DNA of 8,488 bases from an uncultured Clostridia bacterium. Its GTDB lineage: Bacteria; Bacillota; Clostridia; Christensenellales; Aristaeellaceae. The notes under the pieces are model-generated. The model was not told the origin of the DNA and ran no database searches. It saw only the letters and a list, made by a program, of their open reading frames with translations. Numbering within the stretch: position 1 is the first letter of the stretch; every line of letters starts with the position of its first letter. The stretch lies in NCBI GenBank assembly GCA_937886445.1, contig CALGBY010000068.1, positions 1-8,488 on the forward strand, given 5' to 3'. Made by a program: the position numbers and the translations under genes. Shown piece after piece: positions 1-6,141 of the stretch.

Positions 1-137
1 AAAACGCGGGGGCCGACAGCGGTTTCTTGCTTGCGAAAACCGCGAGAGGTCGGGAAGCCTTTCCCCGTGGGCGCCCGGGTAACGCGGCACTCCAAACCGA
101 TTGCTTAACGACGATATGAAATATAAGGAGAAGACTT
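1..137 (+). other. Upstream region of prfB with a GC-rich hairpin; possible end of an upstream gene
   Basis: All three forward frames are open from the window edge, closing at stops ending at 82, 108 and 119, so a 3' end of an upstream gene may be present, but I recognise none of the three peptides. The DNA can also fold: 19-25 (GCGGTTT) pairs with 37-43 (AAACCGC), and outside it 13-17 (CCGAC) pairs with 49-53 (GTCGG) across a GAGAG bulge. No U-run follows, so it is not a standard terminator. A clear Shine-Dalgarno for prfB, AAGGAG, lies at 125-130. I see no convincing promoter. SecA often precedes prfB in other bacteria, but its cysteine-rich C-terminus is not visible here. Confidence 0.3.
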
Positions 138-1244
138 ATGATCGAACTGGAACAGTATACGCAGGACATTCAGCGGATCCGGAAGAGCATCCTGGCCTCC
201 GGCGAGGCGCTCCATGTGGACCACATGAAGGAGCAGATCGAAGAACTGACCCAGGAAATGAACCAGCCGGAATTTTGGAATGATACCGAGCGTTCCACCC
301 GCGTGAACCAGAAGGTGGGCAACCTGAAGAACAAGCTGGAACACTATCAGAAGCTGCTTTCCACCGCGGATGATATCGAAACCATGATGGAACTGGCCGA
401 GGAAGAAAACGACGAGGACATGGTGGCCGAGGTCGGCGAGGAACTGACCACCCTGCAGGAGCAGGCGGACGCGCTGGAGCTGGAAACCATGATGCGCGGC
501 AACTATGACGACAACGACGCGGTGCTGAGCCTGCACGCGGGCGCCGGCGGAACCGAGGCCCAGGACTGGACCCAGATGCTGTACCGTATGTATACCCGCT
601 ACTGCGAACGGATGGGCTTCAATGTGAAGGTGCTGGACCTGCTGGACGGCGATGAGGCGGGCATCAAGAGCGTGACCTTTGAAGTGTCCGGCGACCACGC
701 CTACGGTTACCTGCGCGGCGAAAAGGGCGTGCACCGTCTGGTGCGCATCTCCCCCTTTGACGCCAATGCCCGCCGTCACACCAGCTTTGCCTCTCTGGAT
801 GTGGCTCCCATGCTGGATGAGGACGACAGCGAGATCGAGATCGATATGAAATATGTGCGCGTGGATACCTACCACTCCTCCGGCGCGGGCGGACAGAATG
901 TAAACAAGACTTCCTCCGCCGTACGCATGACCTATGTGAAGGATGATGTGACCATCGTGGTATCCTGCCAGACCGAGCGCGATCAGGTGCAGAACCGCGC
1001 CACCTGTATCAAGATGCTCAAGGCAAAGCTGCTGGAACTGCGTGAGCGCAGCAAGGAGCAGGAGATGGCCGATATCAAGGGCGAGATGAAGAAGATCGAA
1101 TGGGGCAGCCAGATCCGCTCCTATGTGTTCCAGCCCTACACCATGGTCAAGGATCACCGCACAAACTTTGAAAGCGGCAACATTGACGATGTGATGGACG
1201 GAAACCTGGAAGGCTTTACCACCGCCTACCTGAAAATGCAGTGA
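138..1244 (+). CDS. prfB: Peptide chain release factor 2 (RF2)
   Basis: Class I release factor that recognises UAA and UGA stop codons in the ribosomal A site and triggers hydrolysis of peptidyl-tRNA. The 368-residue length is normal for RF2. An N-terminal helical domain (about 1-110, ending near EFWND at 46-49 and a following coiled stretch) precedes the catalytic core. The stop-codon-reading tripeptide is SPF at 205-207, which marks RF2 rather than RF1 (PxT). The universal GGQ catalytic motif is at 251-253 within SSGAGGQNVNK. The GWGSQIRSY-like motif near the C-terminus is present as EWGSQIRSYV (321-330). The ATG at 138 has AAGGAG seven bases upstream. Most bacterial prfB genes carry an in-frame UGA near codon 26 that requires a +1 frameshift; here the reading frame passes straight through that region with no stop and no slippery CUU-UGA. 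The gene ends in TGA, a codon RF2 itself reads. Confidence 0.97.
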   Translation: MIELEQYTQDIQRIRKSILASGEALHVDHMKEQIEELTQEMNQPEFWNDTERSTRVNQKVGNLKNKLEHYQKLLSTADDIETMMELAEEENDEDMVAEVGEELTTLQEQADALELETMMRGNYDDNDAVLSLHAGAGGTEAQDWTQMLYRMYTRYCERMGFNVKVLDLLDGDEAGIKSVTFEVSGDHAYGYLRGEKGVHRLVRISPFDANARRHTSFASLDVAPMLDEDDSEIEIDMKYVRVDTYHSSGAGGQNVNKTSSAVRMTYVKDDVTIVVSCQTERDQVQNRATCIKMLKAKLLELRERSKEQEMADIKGEMKKIEWGSQIRSYVFQPYTMVKDHRTNFESGNIDDVMDGNLEGFTTAYLKMQ

Positions 1245-1270
1245 GCCGCCCTCCGAAAGGCATATGACCC

Positions 1271-1999
1271 ATGCTTAAGAAAACCGTTTTTACCGTGATC
1301 GGGCTGGCCGCGCTGCTTTCCCTGCTGTGCAGTGTATGCGCGTCCACCGTGCTCAACACCGCCTCGATGGAAAACGCCTTCGCGCAGATCCCCGATCAGG
1401 ACAGGGCGTTCATCGAAGAAAGGTACGGTGTATCGCCCGCGCTCTACCCCGCGTACGCCTCCTCTCTGGTCACCTTTCTTTCAGGCTCCGGAGAGGCCGC
1501 CCTGCTGAAGGACGCGTCCGGCGCGGAGCAACCCGCCTTTCCGGACAGCGAGGACCGGCAGAACGGGCATCTGCTGGAGGTGCGCTCGCTGCTTTCCCTG
1601 ATGGTATCAGCCCGGTACTGGGGCGGAGGCGGCGCGCTGGCGGTGCTGGCGGCCGTGTATCTCTTCTGCCACTTCAAAAAGCGCGGCTTCCCGGGCGACG
1701 CGGTGCTGAGCGGCTTTGCCGCGGCCGGCATGATCCTGCTGGTGCTTACTGCCGCCCTCGCGGTATGGGGCCTGATCGATTTTTCGTCGCTCTTCGTCAC
1801 CTTCCACCGCGTGGCCTTTCCCGGCAGCACGCTGTGGCAGCTGAACCGCGAAAAGCATCTGCTGATGGCGATGATGCCCGACGCGTTTTTCCTCACATGG
1901 GCAAAAAAGCTGCTCATTGCTCTGCTGCCGATCCTATGCATCATGGCGATGCTGATCGTCGCGGCAGTCAAATTCAGATCAAAGAAGGCACCCAAATGA
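1271..1999 (+). CDS. lit: DUF1461 / TIGR01906 integral membrane protein, probable lipoprotein intramolecular transacylase
   Basis: A 242-residue membrane protein. Hydrophobic segments lie at about 5-27, 117-134, 149-168 and 212-233, with a large extracytoplasmic loop (about 28-115) between the first and second. The arrangement and the motif FVTFHRVAFPGSTLW (175-189) fit the DUF1461 family, in which the characterised member Lit of Enterococcus and Bacillus moves an acyl chain on diacyl lipoproteins from glycerol to the N-terminal cysteine, making the lyso form that is seen less well by TLR2. Two histidines known to matter in Lit appear to have counterparts here, H100 (NGHLLEV) and H179 (TFHRVAF). 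The gene starts 26 bases after prfB, behind a weak GAAAGG. Its TGA overlaps the tsaD ATG, so the two are probably translationally coupled. Family membership is fairly sure; the transacylase activity is an inference, since not all DUF1461 proteins have been tested. Confidence 0.75.
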   Translation: MLKKTVFTVIGLAALLSLLCSVCASTVLNTASMENAFAQIPDQDRAFIEERYGVSPALYPAYASSLVTFLSGSGEAALLKDASGAEQPAFPDSEDRQNGHLLEVRSLLSLMVSARYWGGGGALAVLAAVYLFCHFKKRGFPGDAVLSGFAAAGMILLVLTAALAVWGLIDFSSLFVTFHRVAFPGSTLWQLNREKHLLMAMMPDAFFLTWAKKLLIALLPILCIMAMLIVAAVKFRSKKAPK

Positions 2000-3054
2000 A
2001 TTACAGCGAAAAAAGCCGGCAGCAGACGGAAGCGCTGATCGCGAAAGGAAGCGCGCGCATCCTCGCGATCGAAAGCAGCTGCGACGAGACCGCCGCGGCC
2101 GTGATCGAAAACGGACGCGTCATCCTGTCCAATGCCGTGTTTTCACAGATCGATATGCACGCCCTGTACGGCGGCGTGGTACCCGAGATCGCCAGCCGTG
2201 CCCATGTGGAAACGGTGGACCGAATCGTGGATAAGGCGCTGAGCGACGCCGGTATGACGCTGAAGGACGCGGACGCGCTGGCTGTCACCTACGGCCCCGG
2301 GCTGGTGGGCTCCCTGCTTTGCGGCGTGACCGCGGCCAAGGCGCTGGCCTTCGCCGCAGGCAAGCCGCTCATCCCCGTGCACCACATCGAAGGCCATATC
2401 TGCGCCAATTTTCTCACCTCTCCCGAGCTGGAGCCCCCCTTCTTCTGCCTGGTGGTATCAGGCGGGCACAGCCATCTGCTGGAGGTAAAGGATTACGGCG
2501 TATACCGCCTCATCGGCTGCACAGGCGATGACGCCGCCGGCGAGGCCTTTGACAAGGCGGCGCGCGTGCTGGATATCCCCTATCCCGGAGGGCCGCTGCT
2601 GGATAAGCTGGCGGGCGAGGGCGACCCGCGTTCCCTTGTGCTGCCCTCCCCCAGGATCGATTCCCCCTACGATTTTTCCTTTTCCGGGCTCAAGACCGCG
2701 TTCATCAACGCCGTGCATAAAAAGCAGCAGAAAAATGAGCCGGTCAACAAAGCGGATATGGCCGCCGCGTTCCGCTGGGCCGTAGTGCGCCAGCTGACCG
2801 ACCGCACCATGCTCGCGGCGCAGGATTTCGGCATTAAAAAGCTGGCCCTGGCCGGCGGCGTTTCCGCCAATTCCCTTCTCCGTTCCGAAATGGCAAAGGC
2901 CTGCGACAGGCGCGGCATCCGTCTGTACCTTCCCCGCCTTGACCTGTGCGGAGACAACGCCGCCATGATCGGCTCCGCCGCGTTTTTCCGCCTGATGAAG
3001 GGCGAACACGCCTCTCTCGAGCTGAACGCGCAGCCTTCCCTGAAACTGGTATGA
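1996..3054 (+). CDS. tsaD: tRNA N6-adenosine threonylcarbamoyltransferase TsaD
   Basis: Transfers the threonylcarbamoyl group from threonylcarbamoyl-AMP to A37 of ANN-decoding tRNAs, working with TsaB and TsaE in bacteria to make t6A. The 352-residue product starts with an extra 20 residues before the usual beginning (RILAIESSCDET, 21-32); no later ATG is suitable, and AAAGAAGG at 1981-1988 supports the ATG at 1996. ASKHA-fold signatures are all present: PGLVGSLLCG (101-110), the metal-binding HHIEGH (H130 and H134), VSGGHSHLL (154-162), EAFDKAAR (183-190), GGVSANSLLR (287-296) and the third metal ligand D320 in CGDNAAMIGS. The start overlaps the lit stop by four bases (ATGA). The frame stays open far upstream through lit, but that extension is out of frame with lit and has no family similarity. 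tsaB and tsaE are not in the window. Confidence 0.97.
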   Translation: MNYSEKSRQQTEALIAKGSARILAIESSCDETAAAVIENGRVILSNAVFSQIDMHALYGGVVPEIASRAHVETVDRIVDKALSDAGMTLKDADALAVTYGPGLVGSLLCGVTAAKALAFAAGKPLIPVHHIEGHICANFLTSPELEPPFFCLVVSGGHSHLLEVKDYGVYRLIGCTGDDAAGEAFDKAARVLDIPYPGGPLLDKLAGEGDPRSLVLPSPRIDSPYDFSFSGLKTAFINAVHKKQQKNEPVNKADMAAAFRWAVVRQLTDRTMLAAQDFGIKKLALAGGVSANSLLRSEMAKACDRRGIRLYLPRLDLCGDNAAMIGSAAFFRLMKGEHASLELNAQPSLKLV

Positions 3055-3061
3055 CCTGTTC

Positions 3062-3104
3062 CGCCTTTCGCGGCACCGCGCGGCGCCCGCGGAAGGCGAA
3101 TTTA
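3062..3104 (+). terminator. Strong hairpin between tsaD and the ABC-F gene; possible terminator or attenuator
   Basis: CGCCTTTCGCGG (3062-3073) pairs with CCGCGGAAGGCG (3087-3098) as a 12-bp stem with one G-U pair and a 13-base loop that is itself GC-rich. It starts only seven bases past the tsaD stop. The following AATTTATTAT is T-rich but broken by A, so termination may be partial. It could instead act as an RNA-stability or processing element. The ABC-F gene's own ribosome-binding site (AGGA, 3113-3116) lies just beyond. Confidence 0.5.
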
Positions 3105-3125
3105 TTATGATCAGGAAAACGACTG

Positions 3126-5015
3126 ATGAGTGATATTTCGGTAAATGATGTATACTTCCGTTACGATCAGGACAGGGAGGTGCTTTCCGGCCTGTCCTTT
3201 CAGGTAGACGCGGGAGAAAAGACCGCCGTTCTCGGTTCCAACGGCTGCGGAAAAACCACCCTCATGCGCATGCTTACCGGCGCGCTCACGCCCGACAGGG
3301 GCAGCGTGACGCTTGCAAAGGGGCGCCGCGTGGGATATGTGGCGCAGATGAACGACTTTGTATCGGATAAAACGGCGGAAGAGGTACTGCGCGGCGCCTA
3401 CAGCGATGTGCTGGAGGCGGAAAAGCAGCTGAATGAGATGCGCGGCCATATGGAAAGCGTATCCTCCTCCCGGTACGCCGAAACGCTGGCCCGCTTTGAA
3501 AGCCGCAACGGTTACGGCTGGGAAGCGGAAATGAACCGCGTGGCAAACGGTCTCGGCATCACAAGAGCCATGCGCGACACCCGTTTCGGGGCGCTTTCGG
3601 GCGGGGAGCAGACGCGCGTCCATCTGGCCCGCCTCATCATGGAGGAGCCGGACATCCTGCTTCTGGACGAGCCCACCAACCATCTGGACACCGAGGCGCT
3701 GGAATGGCTGGAGGAATACCTTTCCCGTTTCAAGGGCACCGTGCTGGTGATATCGCACGACCGGTATTTTCTGGATGCCGCGGTCACGCGCGTGATCGAG
3801 ATCAAAAACGGCAAAGCGGAGTTCTATTCGGGCAATTATTCCTTCTACGCGAAGGAAAAGGAACTGCGCTATCAGCAGCAGCTGCAGCGCTATGAGCGCG
3901 AGCAGGCCAAGATCAGCCAGCTGGAATTTCAGATCACCCGGCTGAAGGCCTGGGGAAATGTATACGATAATCCCGCCCTGCACAAAAAGGCGGCCGCCAT
4001 GGAAAAACGCGTGGAGCGCATCCGGCAGACCGATAAGCCCGTAAGGGAATCCCGCCTGCAGGCGGCGTTCGCGGGCGAGACCATCCGGGCGGACCGCGTG
4101 ATCGAGCTGTGCTCTCTTTCCGCCGGCTACGGGGAACAGCCCCTTTTTGAAAACGCCGGCGCGCTCATCCGCGGCACCGGCGAAAGGGTGGCGGTGATCG
4201 GCCGCAACGGCTGCGGAAAGACCACGCTGCTCAAGGTGCTCACAGGCGAGCTTGCGCCCCTTTCGGGGCAGGTGATCACCGGGCCCGCCGTAAAAACGGC
4301 CGTTCTTCCCCAGCAAATCACCTTTGAGCATCCCGAGCGCACGCTGTACGATACCCTGCTTTACGAAACCGCCTGCACGCCGCAGGAGGCCCGGGACCGG
4401 CTGGGCACCTTCCGCTTTACGGGAGAAGACCAGTTCAAGCGGGTGGAGCAGCTGAGCGGCGGCGAAAAAACGCGACTCAAGCTGTGCATCCTGATGCTCA
4501 GGCGGGCCAATCTGCTCATTCTGGATGAGCCCACAAACCATCTGGATCTTGCAAGCCGTGAATGGATCGAGGAAGCGGTTGCCGGTTTTCAGGGCACGCT
4601 GCTTTTCGTATCGCATGACCGCTATTTCATCCGCCGCTTTGCCAACCGTATATGGGAGATCGGCGACGGCGTGCTTACGGATTACCATCAGGATTGGGAC
4701 GGCTACCGCCGCGTGAAGGCGCTGAACGCGCTGCGCGAGAAGCAGGAAAAAGCAAAGGAACCCAAAAAAGCCGCGCCCGCGGCGGCAAAAGAGCCTTCCG
4801 CCCGCGGGAAGGACCCCAAAACGCAGCGCCGGTTGGCATTCCTTGAGCGTGAGATCGAAAAGCAGGAAGGGCAGCTTGCGGATTTTGACGCCCGCATGGC
4901 GGCATACGCCTCCGATTACGGAGAACTGATGCGCATTACAAAAGAAAAAGAAGCTTTTCAAAAACAGATCGACGCCCTGTACGCCGAATGGGAGGCGCTG
5001 AGCGGAACGGTATAA
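3126..5015 (+). CDS. ABC-F family ATP-binding protein (YdiF-like)
   Basis: A soluble 629-residue tandem ABC ATPase without membrane segments. ABC-F proteins bind the ribosomal E site and relieve stalled or badly positioned translation complexes; some give antibiotic resistance. The first nucleotide-binding domain has Walker A GSNGCGKT (37-44), signature LSGGE (157-161), Walker B ILLLDE (177-182) and H-loop H211. The interdomain linker (about 240-305) is helical and charged, as in the ABC-F ribosome-contacting arm. The second domain has Walker A GRNGCGKT (359-366), LSGGE (443-447), LLILDE (463-468) and H497. A Lys/Ala/Pro-rich stretch (about 540-562) leads to a C-terminal coiled coil (about 563-625), as in YdiF and Uup. 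Its place right after tsaD matches the gcp-ydiF order in Bacillus, which favours a housekeeping role over a resistance factor. The linker alone does not let me choose the subfamily firmly. Stop TAA. Confidence 0.93.
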   Translation: MSDISVNDVYFRYDQDREVLSGLSFQVDAGEKTAVLGSNGCGKTTLMRMLTGALTPDRGSVTLAKGRRVGYVAQMNDFVSDKTAEEVLRGAYSDVLEAEKQLNEMRGHMESVSSSRYAETLARFESRNGYGWEAEMNRVANGLGITRAMRDTRFGALSGGEQTRVHLARLIMEEPDILLLDEPTNHLDTEALEWLEEYLSRFKGTVLVISHDRYFLDAAVTRVIEIKNGKAEFYSGNYSFYAKEKELRYQQQLQRYEREQAKISQLEFQITRLKAWGNVYDNPALHKKAAAMEKRVERIRQTDKPVRESRLQAAFAGETIRADRVIELCSLSAGYGEQPLFENAGALIRGTGERVAVIGRNGCGKTTLLKVLTGELAPLSGQVITGPAVKTAVLPQQITFEHPERTLYDTLLYETACTPQEARDRLGTFRFTGEDQFKRVEQLSGGEKTRLKLCILMLRRANLLILDEPTNHLDLASREWIEEAVAGFQGTLLFVSHDRYFIRRFANRIWEIGDGVLTDYHQDWDGYRRVKALNALREKQEKAKEPKKAAPAAAKEPSARGKDPKTQRRLAFLEREIEKQEGQLADFDARMAAYASDYGELMRITKEKEAFQKQIDALYAEWEALSGTV

Positions 5016-5064
5016 CAGATGCTCTCTTTCCGTTCCGTTACCGGCACAAAGGAGGACCCGTCAT

Positions 5065-5565
5065 TTGGAACAGATCACCGTAAACGGCAAAGCGTACGGG
5101 ATCATCCGCCTGCTCGGCAAGGGCAAAGGCGGATATTCCTACCTCGCGCGCCGCGGCGAAAACGAATATGTGATAAAGCAGATCCACCACGAGCCCTGCG
5201 CGTATTATCAGTTTGGCGATAAAATGCAGTCCGAGCTTGATGACTACGGAAAGCTGTCCGCGCTCGGCATCCTGATGCCGCGGTTGCTGGACGCGGACAA
5301 AGAAAACGAGCGCCTTGTAAAGGAATACATCGAGGGAGAAACCGCTGCCGAGATCGCGGCGGCAGGCCGGATGAAGCCCGAATACATTGCTCAGGTAAAG
5401 CGGATGTGCGCTCTGCTTTACCCGGCGGGGCTGAATATCGATTACTGGCCCACCAATTTTGTAGTGCGCGATGAAACGCTGTACTATATCGATTACGAAT
5501 GCAGCAGTTATTCGGACGAATGGAATTTTGAAAACTGGGGCAGCCGGTACTGGCAGAACAGCTGA
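5065..5565 (+). CDS. Small protein-kinase-fold protein
   Basis: A 166-residue product with a stripped-down kinase layout. It has a glycine-rich loop LLGKGKGGYSYL (16-27), a candidate ATP-binding lysine K38 in YVIKQI, a hinge-like EYIEGETAAE (87-96), a catalytic-loop-like NIDYWPTNFVV (124-134, with D126 and N131 in the D-x4-N spacing) and a metal-binding-aspartate-like YIDYE (D143). The HRD histidine is replaced by asparagine (N124) and DFG by DYE, resembling RIO or aminoglycoside-kinase-like folds more than standard Ser/Thr kinases. It is much shorter than a normal kinase domain, since the C-lobe ends soon after the metal site. The start is TTG at 5065, fixed by AAAGGAGG (5048-5054) ten bases upstream; no ATG is available before residue 54. 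It follows the ABC-F gene by 49 bases and is probably co-transcribed with it. Substrate is unknown. Confidence 0.75.
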   Translation: MEQITVNGKAYGIIRLLGKGKGGYSYLARRGENEYVIKQIHHEPCAYYQFGDKMQSELDDYGKLSALGILMPRLLDADKENERLVKEYIEGETAAEIAAAGRMKPEYIAQVKRMCALLYPAGLNIDYWPTNFVVRDETLYYIDYECSSYSDEWNFENWGSRYWQNS

Positions 5566-5644
5566 GCGGGGAGCTCCGTTTGAAGGCGGCAGGCTCAGGG
5601 CGATCTGCCAAACGGTATTTCGTAACATAGACCCGTTCTTTCGC

Positions 5645-5783
5645 AGATCCCCGAAAACGCAAACCGAAAATCTGTGTAGATCCCCGAAAAAAGTAAACCG
5701 AAAACATACGCGGATCCCCATAGAATTAAGCCAGGAATCAACGCAGATCCCCGTACAACGCATCGTATTCCGCGCAAATCCCC
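5645..5783 (+). repeat. Five degenerate ~33-bp direct repeats with an AGATCCCC core
   Basis: Cores start at 5645 (AGATCCCC), 5678 (AGATCCCC), 5712 (GGATCCCC), 5745 (AGATCCCC) and 5776 (AAATCCCC), giving steps of 33, 34, 33 and 31 bases. Most copies are preceded by a CGC-like triplet. The first two also share AAACCGAAAA in the second half of the unit (near 5661-5670 and 5695-5704); the other copies differ there. The array lies in the 3' region of the kinase-like gene and its last core overlaps the terminator stem. Read on the - strand the period gives an 11-residue peptide pattern in all three frames, but I see no start or family supporting translation. Function unknown. Confidence 0.75.
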
Positions 5784-5810
5784 GCGGCATCTGCTGCCGG
5801 CGGATTTTTT
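5782..5810 (+). terminator. Rho-independent terminator
   Basis: CCGCGGCA (5782-5789) pairs with TGCC (5795-5798) and GCGG (5800-5803), with a single bulged G at 5799 and the five-base loop TCTGC, followed by ATTTTTT (5804-5810). It would end transcripts coming from the ABC-F/kinase genes, leaving a 3' untranslated region of more than 200 bases that contains the 33-bp repeats. Confidence 0.75.
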
Positions 5811-5854
5811 CACGCTTTCAGCCCGCCCTCCGGAAGAGGCACCGATGGATTTAT

Positions 5855-5878
5855 GAAAAATGACCGACCGCATTTTTC
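5855..5878. other. AT-rich perfect hairpin
   Basis: GAAAAATG (5855-5862) and CATTTTTC (5871-5878) are perfectly complementary around the eight-base loop ACCGACCG. It has the look of a weak bidirectional terminator or a protein-binding dyad. The stretch from here to 5950 holds no gene I can support. Confidence 0.4.
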
Positions 5879-5950
5879 CGTCCGGAGAGCCGTCGCTCTG
5901 TTGCCGGAAAGCCATATGCGGTCAGACAGCCGTGCCCGATCATCCCGGCT

Positions 5951-6100
5951 GACCGAGCGGGATCGTGAAATCCGACCGAATGGGATCGTGAAATCCGGCC
6001 GATTGAAATCATGAAATCTGACCGATCGGAATCTCGAAATCTGACCGATTGAAATCTCAAAATCTGACCGATTGGTATTGTAAAATCCGGCCGAACGGGT
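5951..6100 (+). repeat. Tandem array of an exact 23-bp unit (six copies plus a partial seventh)
   Basis: Units run 5951-5973, 5974-5996, 5997-6019, 6020-6042, 6043-6065 and 6066-6088, all exactly 23 bases; a seventh begins at 6089 and fades into the promoter. Each starts G(A/G)CCGA and ends AAATC(C/T). The middle varies (GGGATCGTG, TTGAAATC, CGGAATCTC). Length is kept while sequence drifts, and spelling shifts gradually from left to right, as expected for slippage followed by divergence. A 23-base period does not preserve a reading frame. It lies immediately upstream of, and contributes the -35 region to, the promoter of the ATPase gene. Confidence 0.9.
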
Positions 6101-6106
6101 TATAAT
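6078..6106 (+). promoter_or_regulatory. Sigma-A type promoter of the ATPase gene
   Basis: TTGTAA (6078-6083), matching TTGACA at four of six positions, is followed after exactly 17 bases by a perfect TATAAT (6101-6106). The -35 lies inside the sixth 23-bp repeat. Transcription would start near 6113, giving a leader of about 30 bases before the ATG at 6142, with AGGAGGAG at 6127-6134. Confidence 0.75.
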
Positions 6107-6141
6107 ATATTCAAAAGCAAACCCGCAGGAGGAGCAAGCCC

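Noticed and set aside
105..1157. Long open frame on the - strand opposite prfB
   Set aside because: The peptide is rich in His, Leu, Val and Gly with no family motif, as expected from the complement of a GC-rich gene with strong codon bias; prfB is unmistakable.
1327..1995. Upstream extension of the tsaD frame to 575 residues
   Set aside because: The extension is Arg/Gly/Ala-rich shadow sequence through lit, while TsaD family similarity starts only after 1996, where a ribosome-binding site and an ATG occur.
3111..4961. 616-residue open frame on the - strand opposite the ABC-F gene
   Set aside because: It mirrors the coding strand's codon bias, shows no domain, and overlaps a protein with every ABC-F motif in place.
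5645..5783. A second, degenerate CRISPR array
   Set aside because: The conserved core is only eight bases, the remaining unit is partly shared between copies rather than unique, and no longer repeat or palindrome is present.
5038..5915. Open frames on the - strand across the kinase gene and the 33-bp repeats, with an 11-residue periodicity
   Set aside because: The period is a direct result of the 33-base DNA repeat and appears in all three frames; no start site or domain supports translation.
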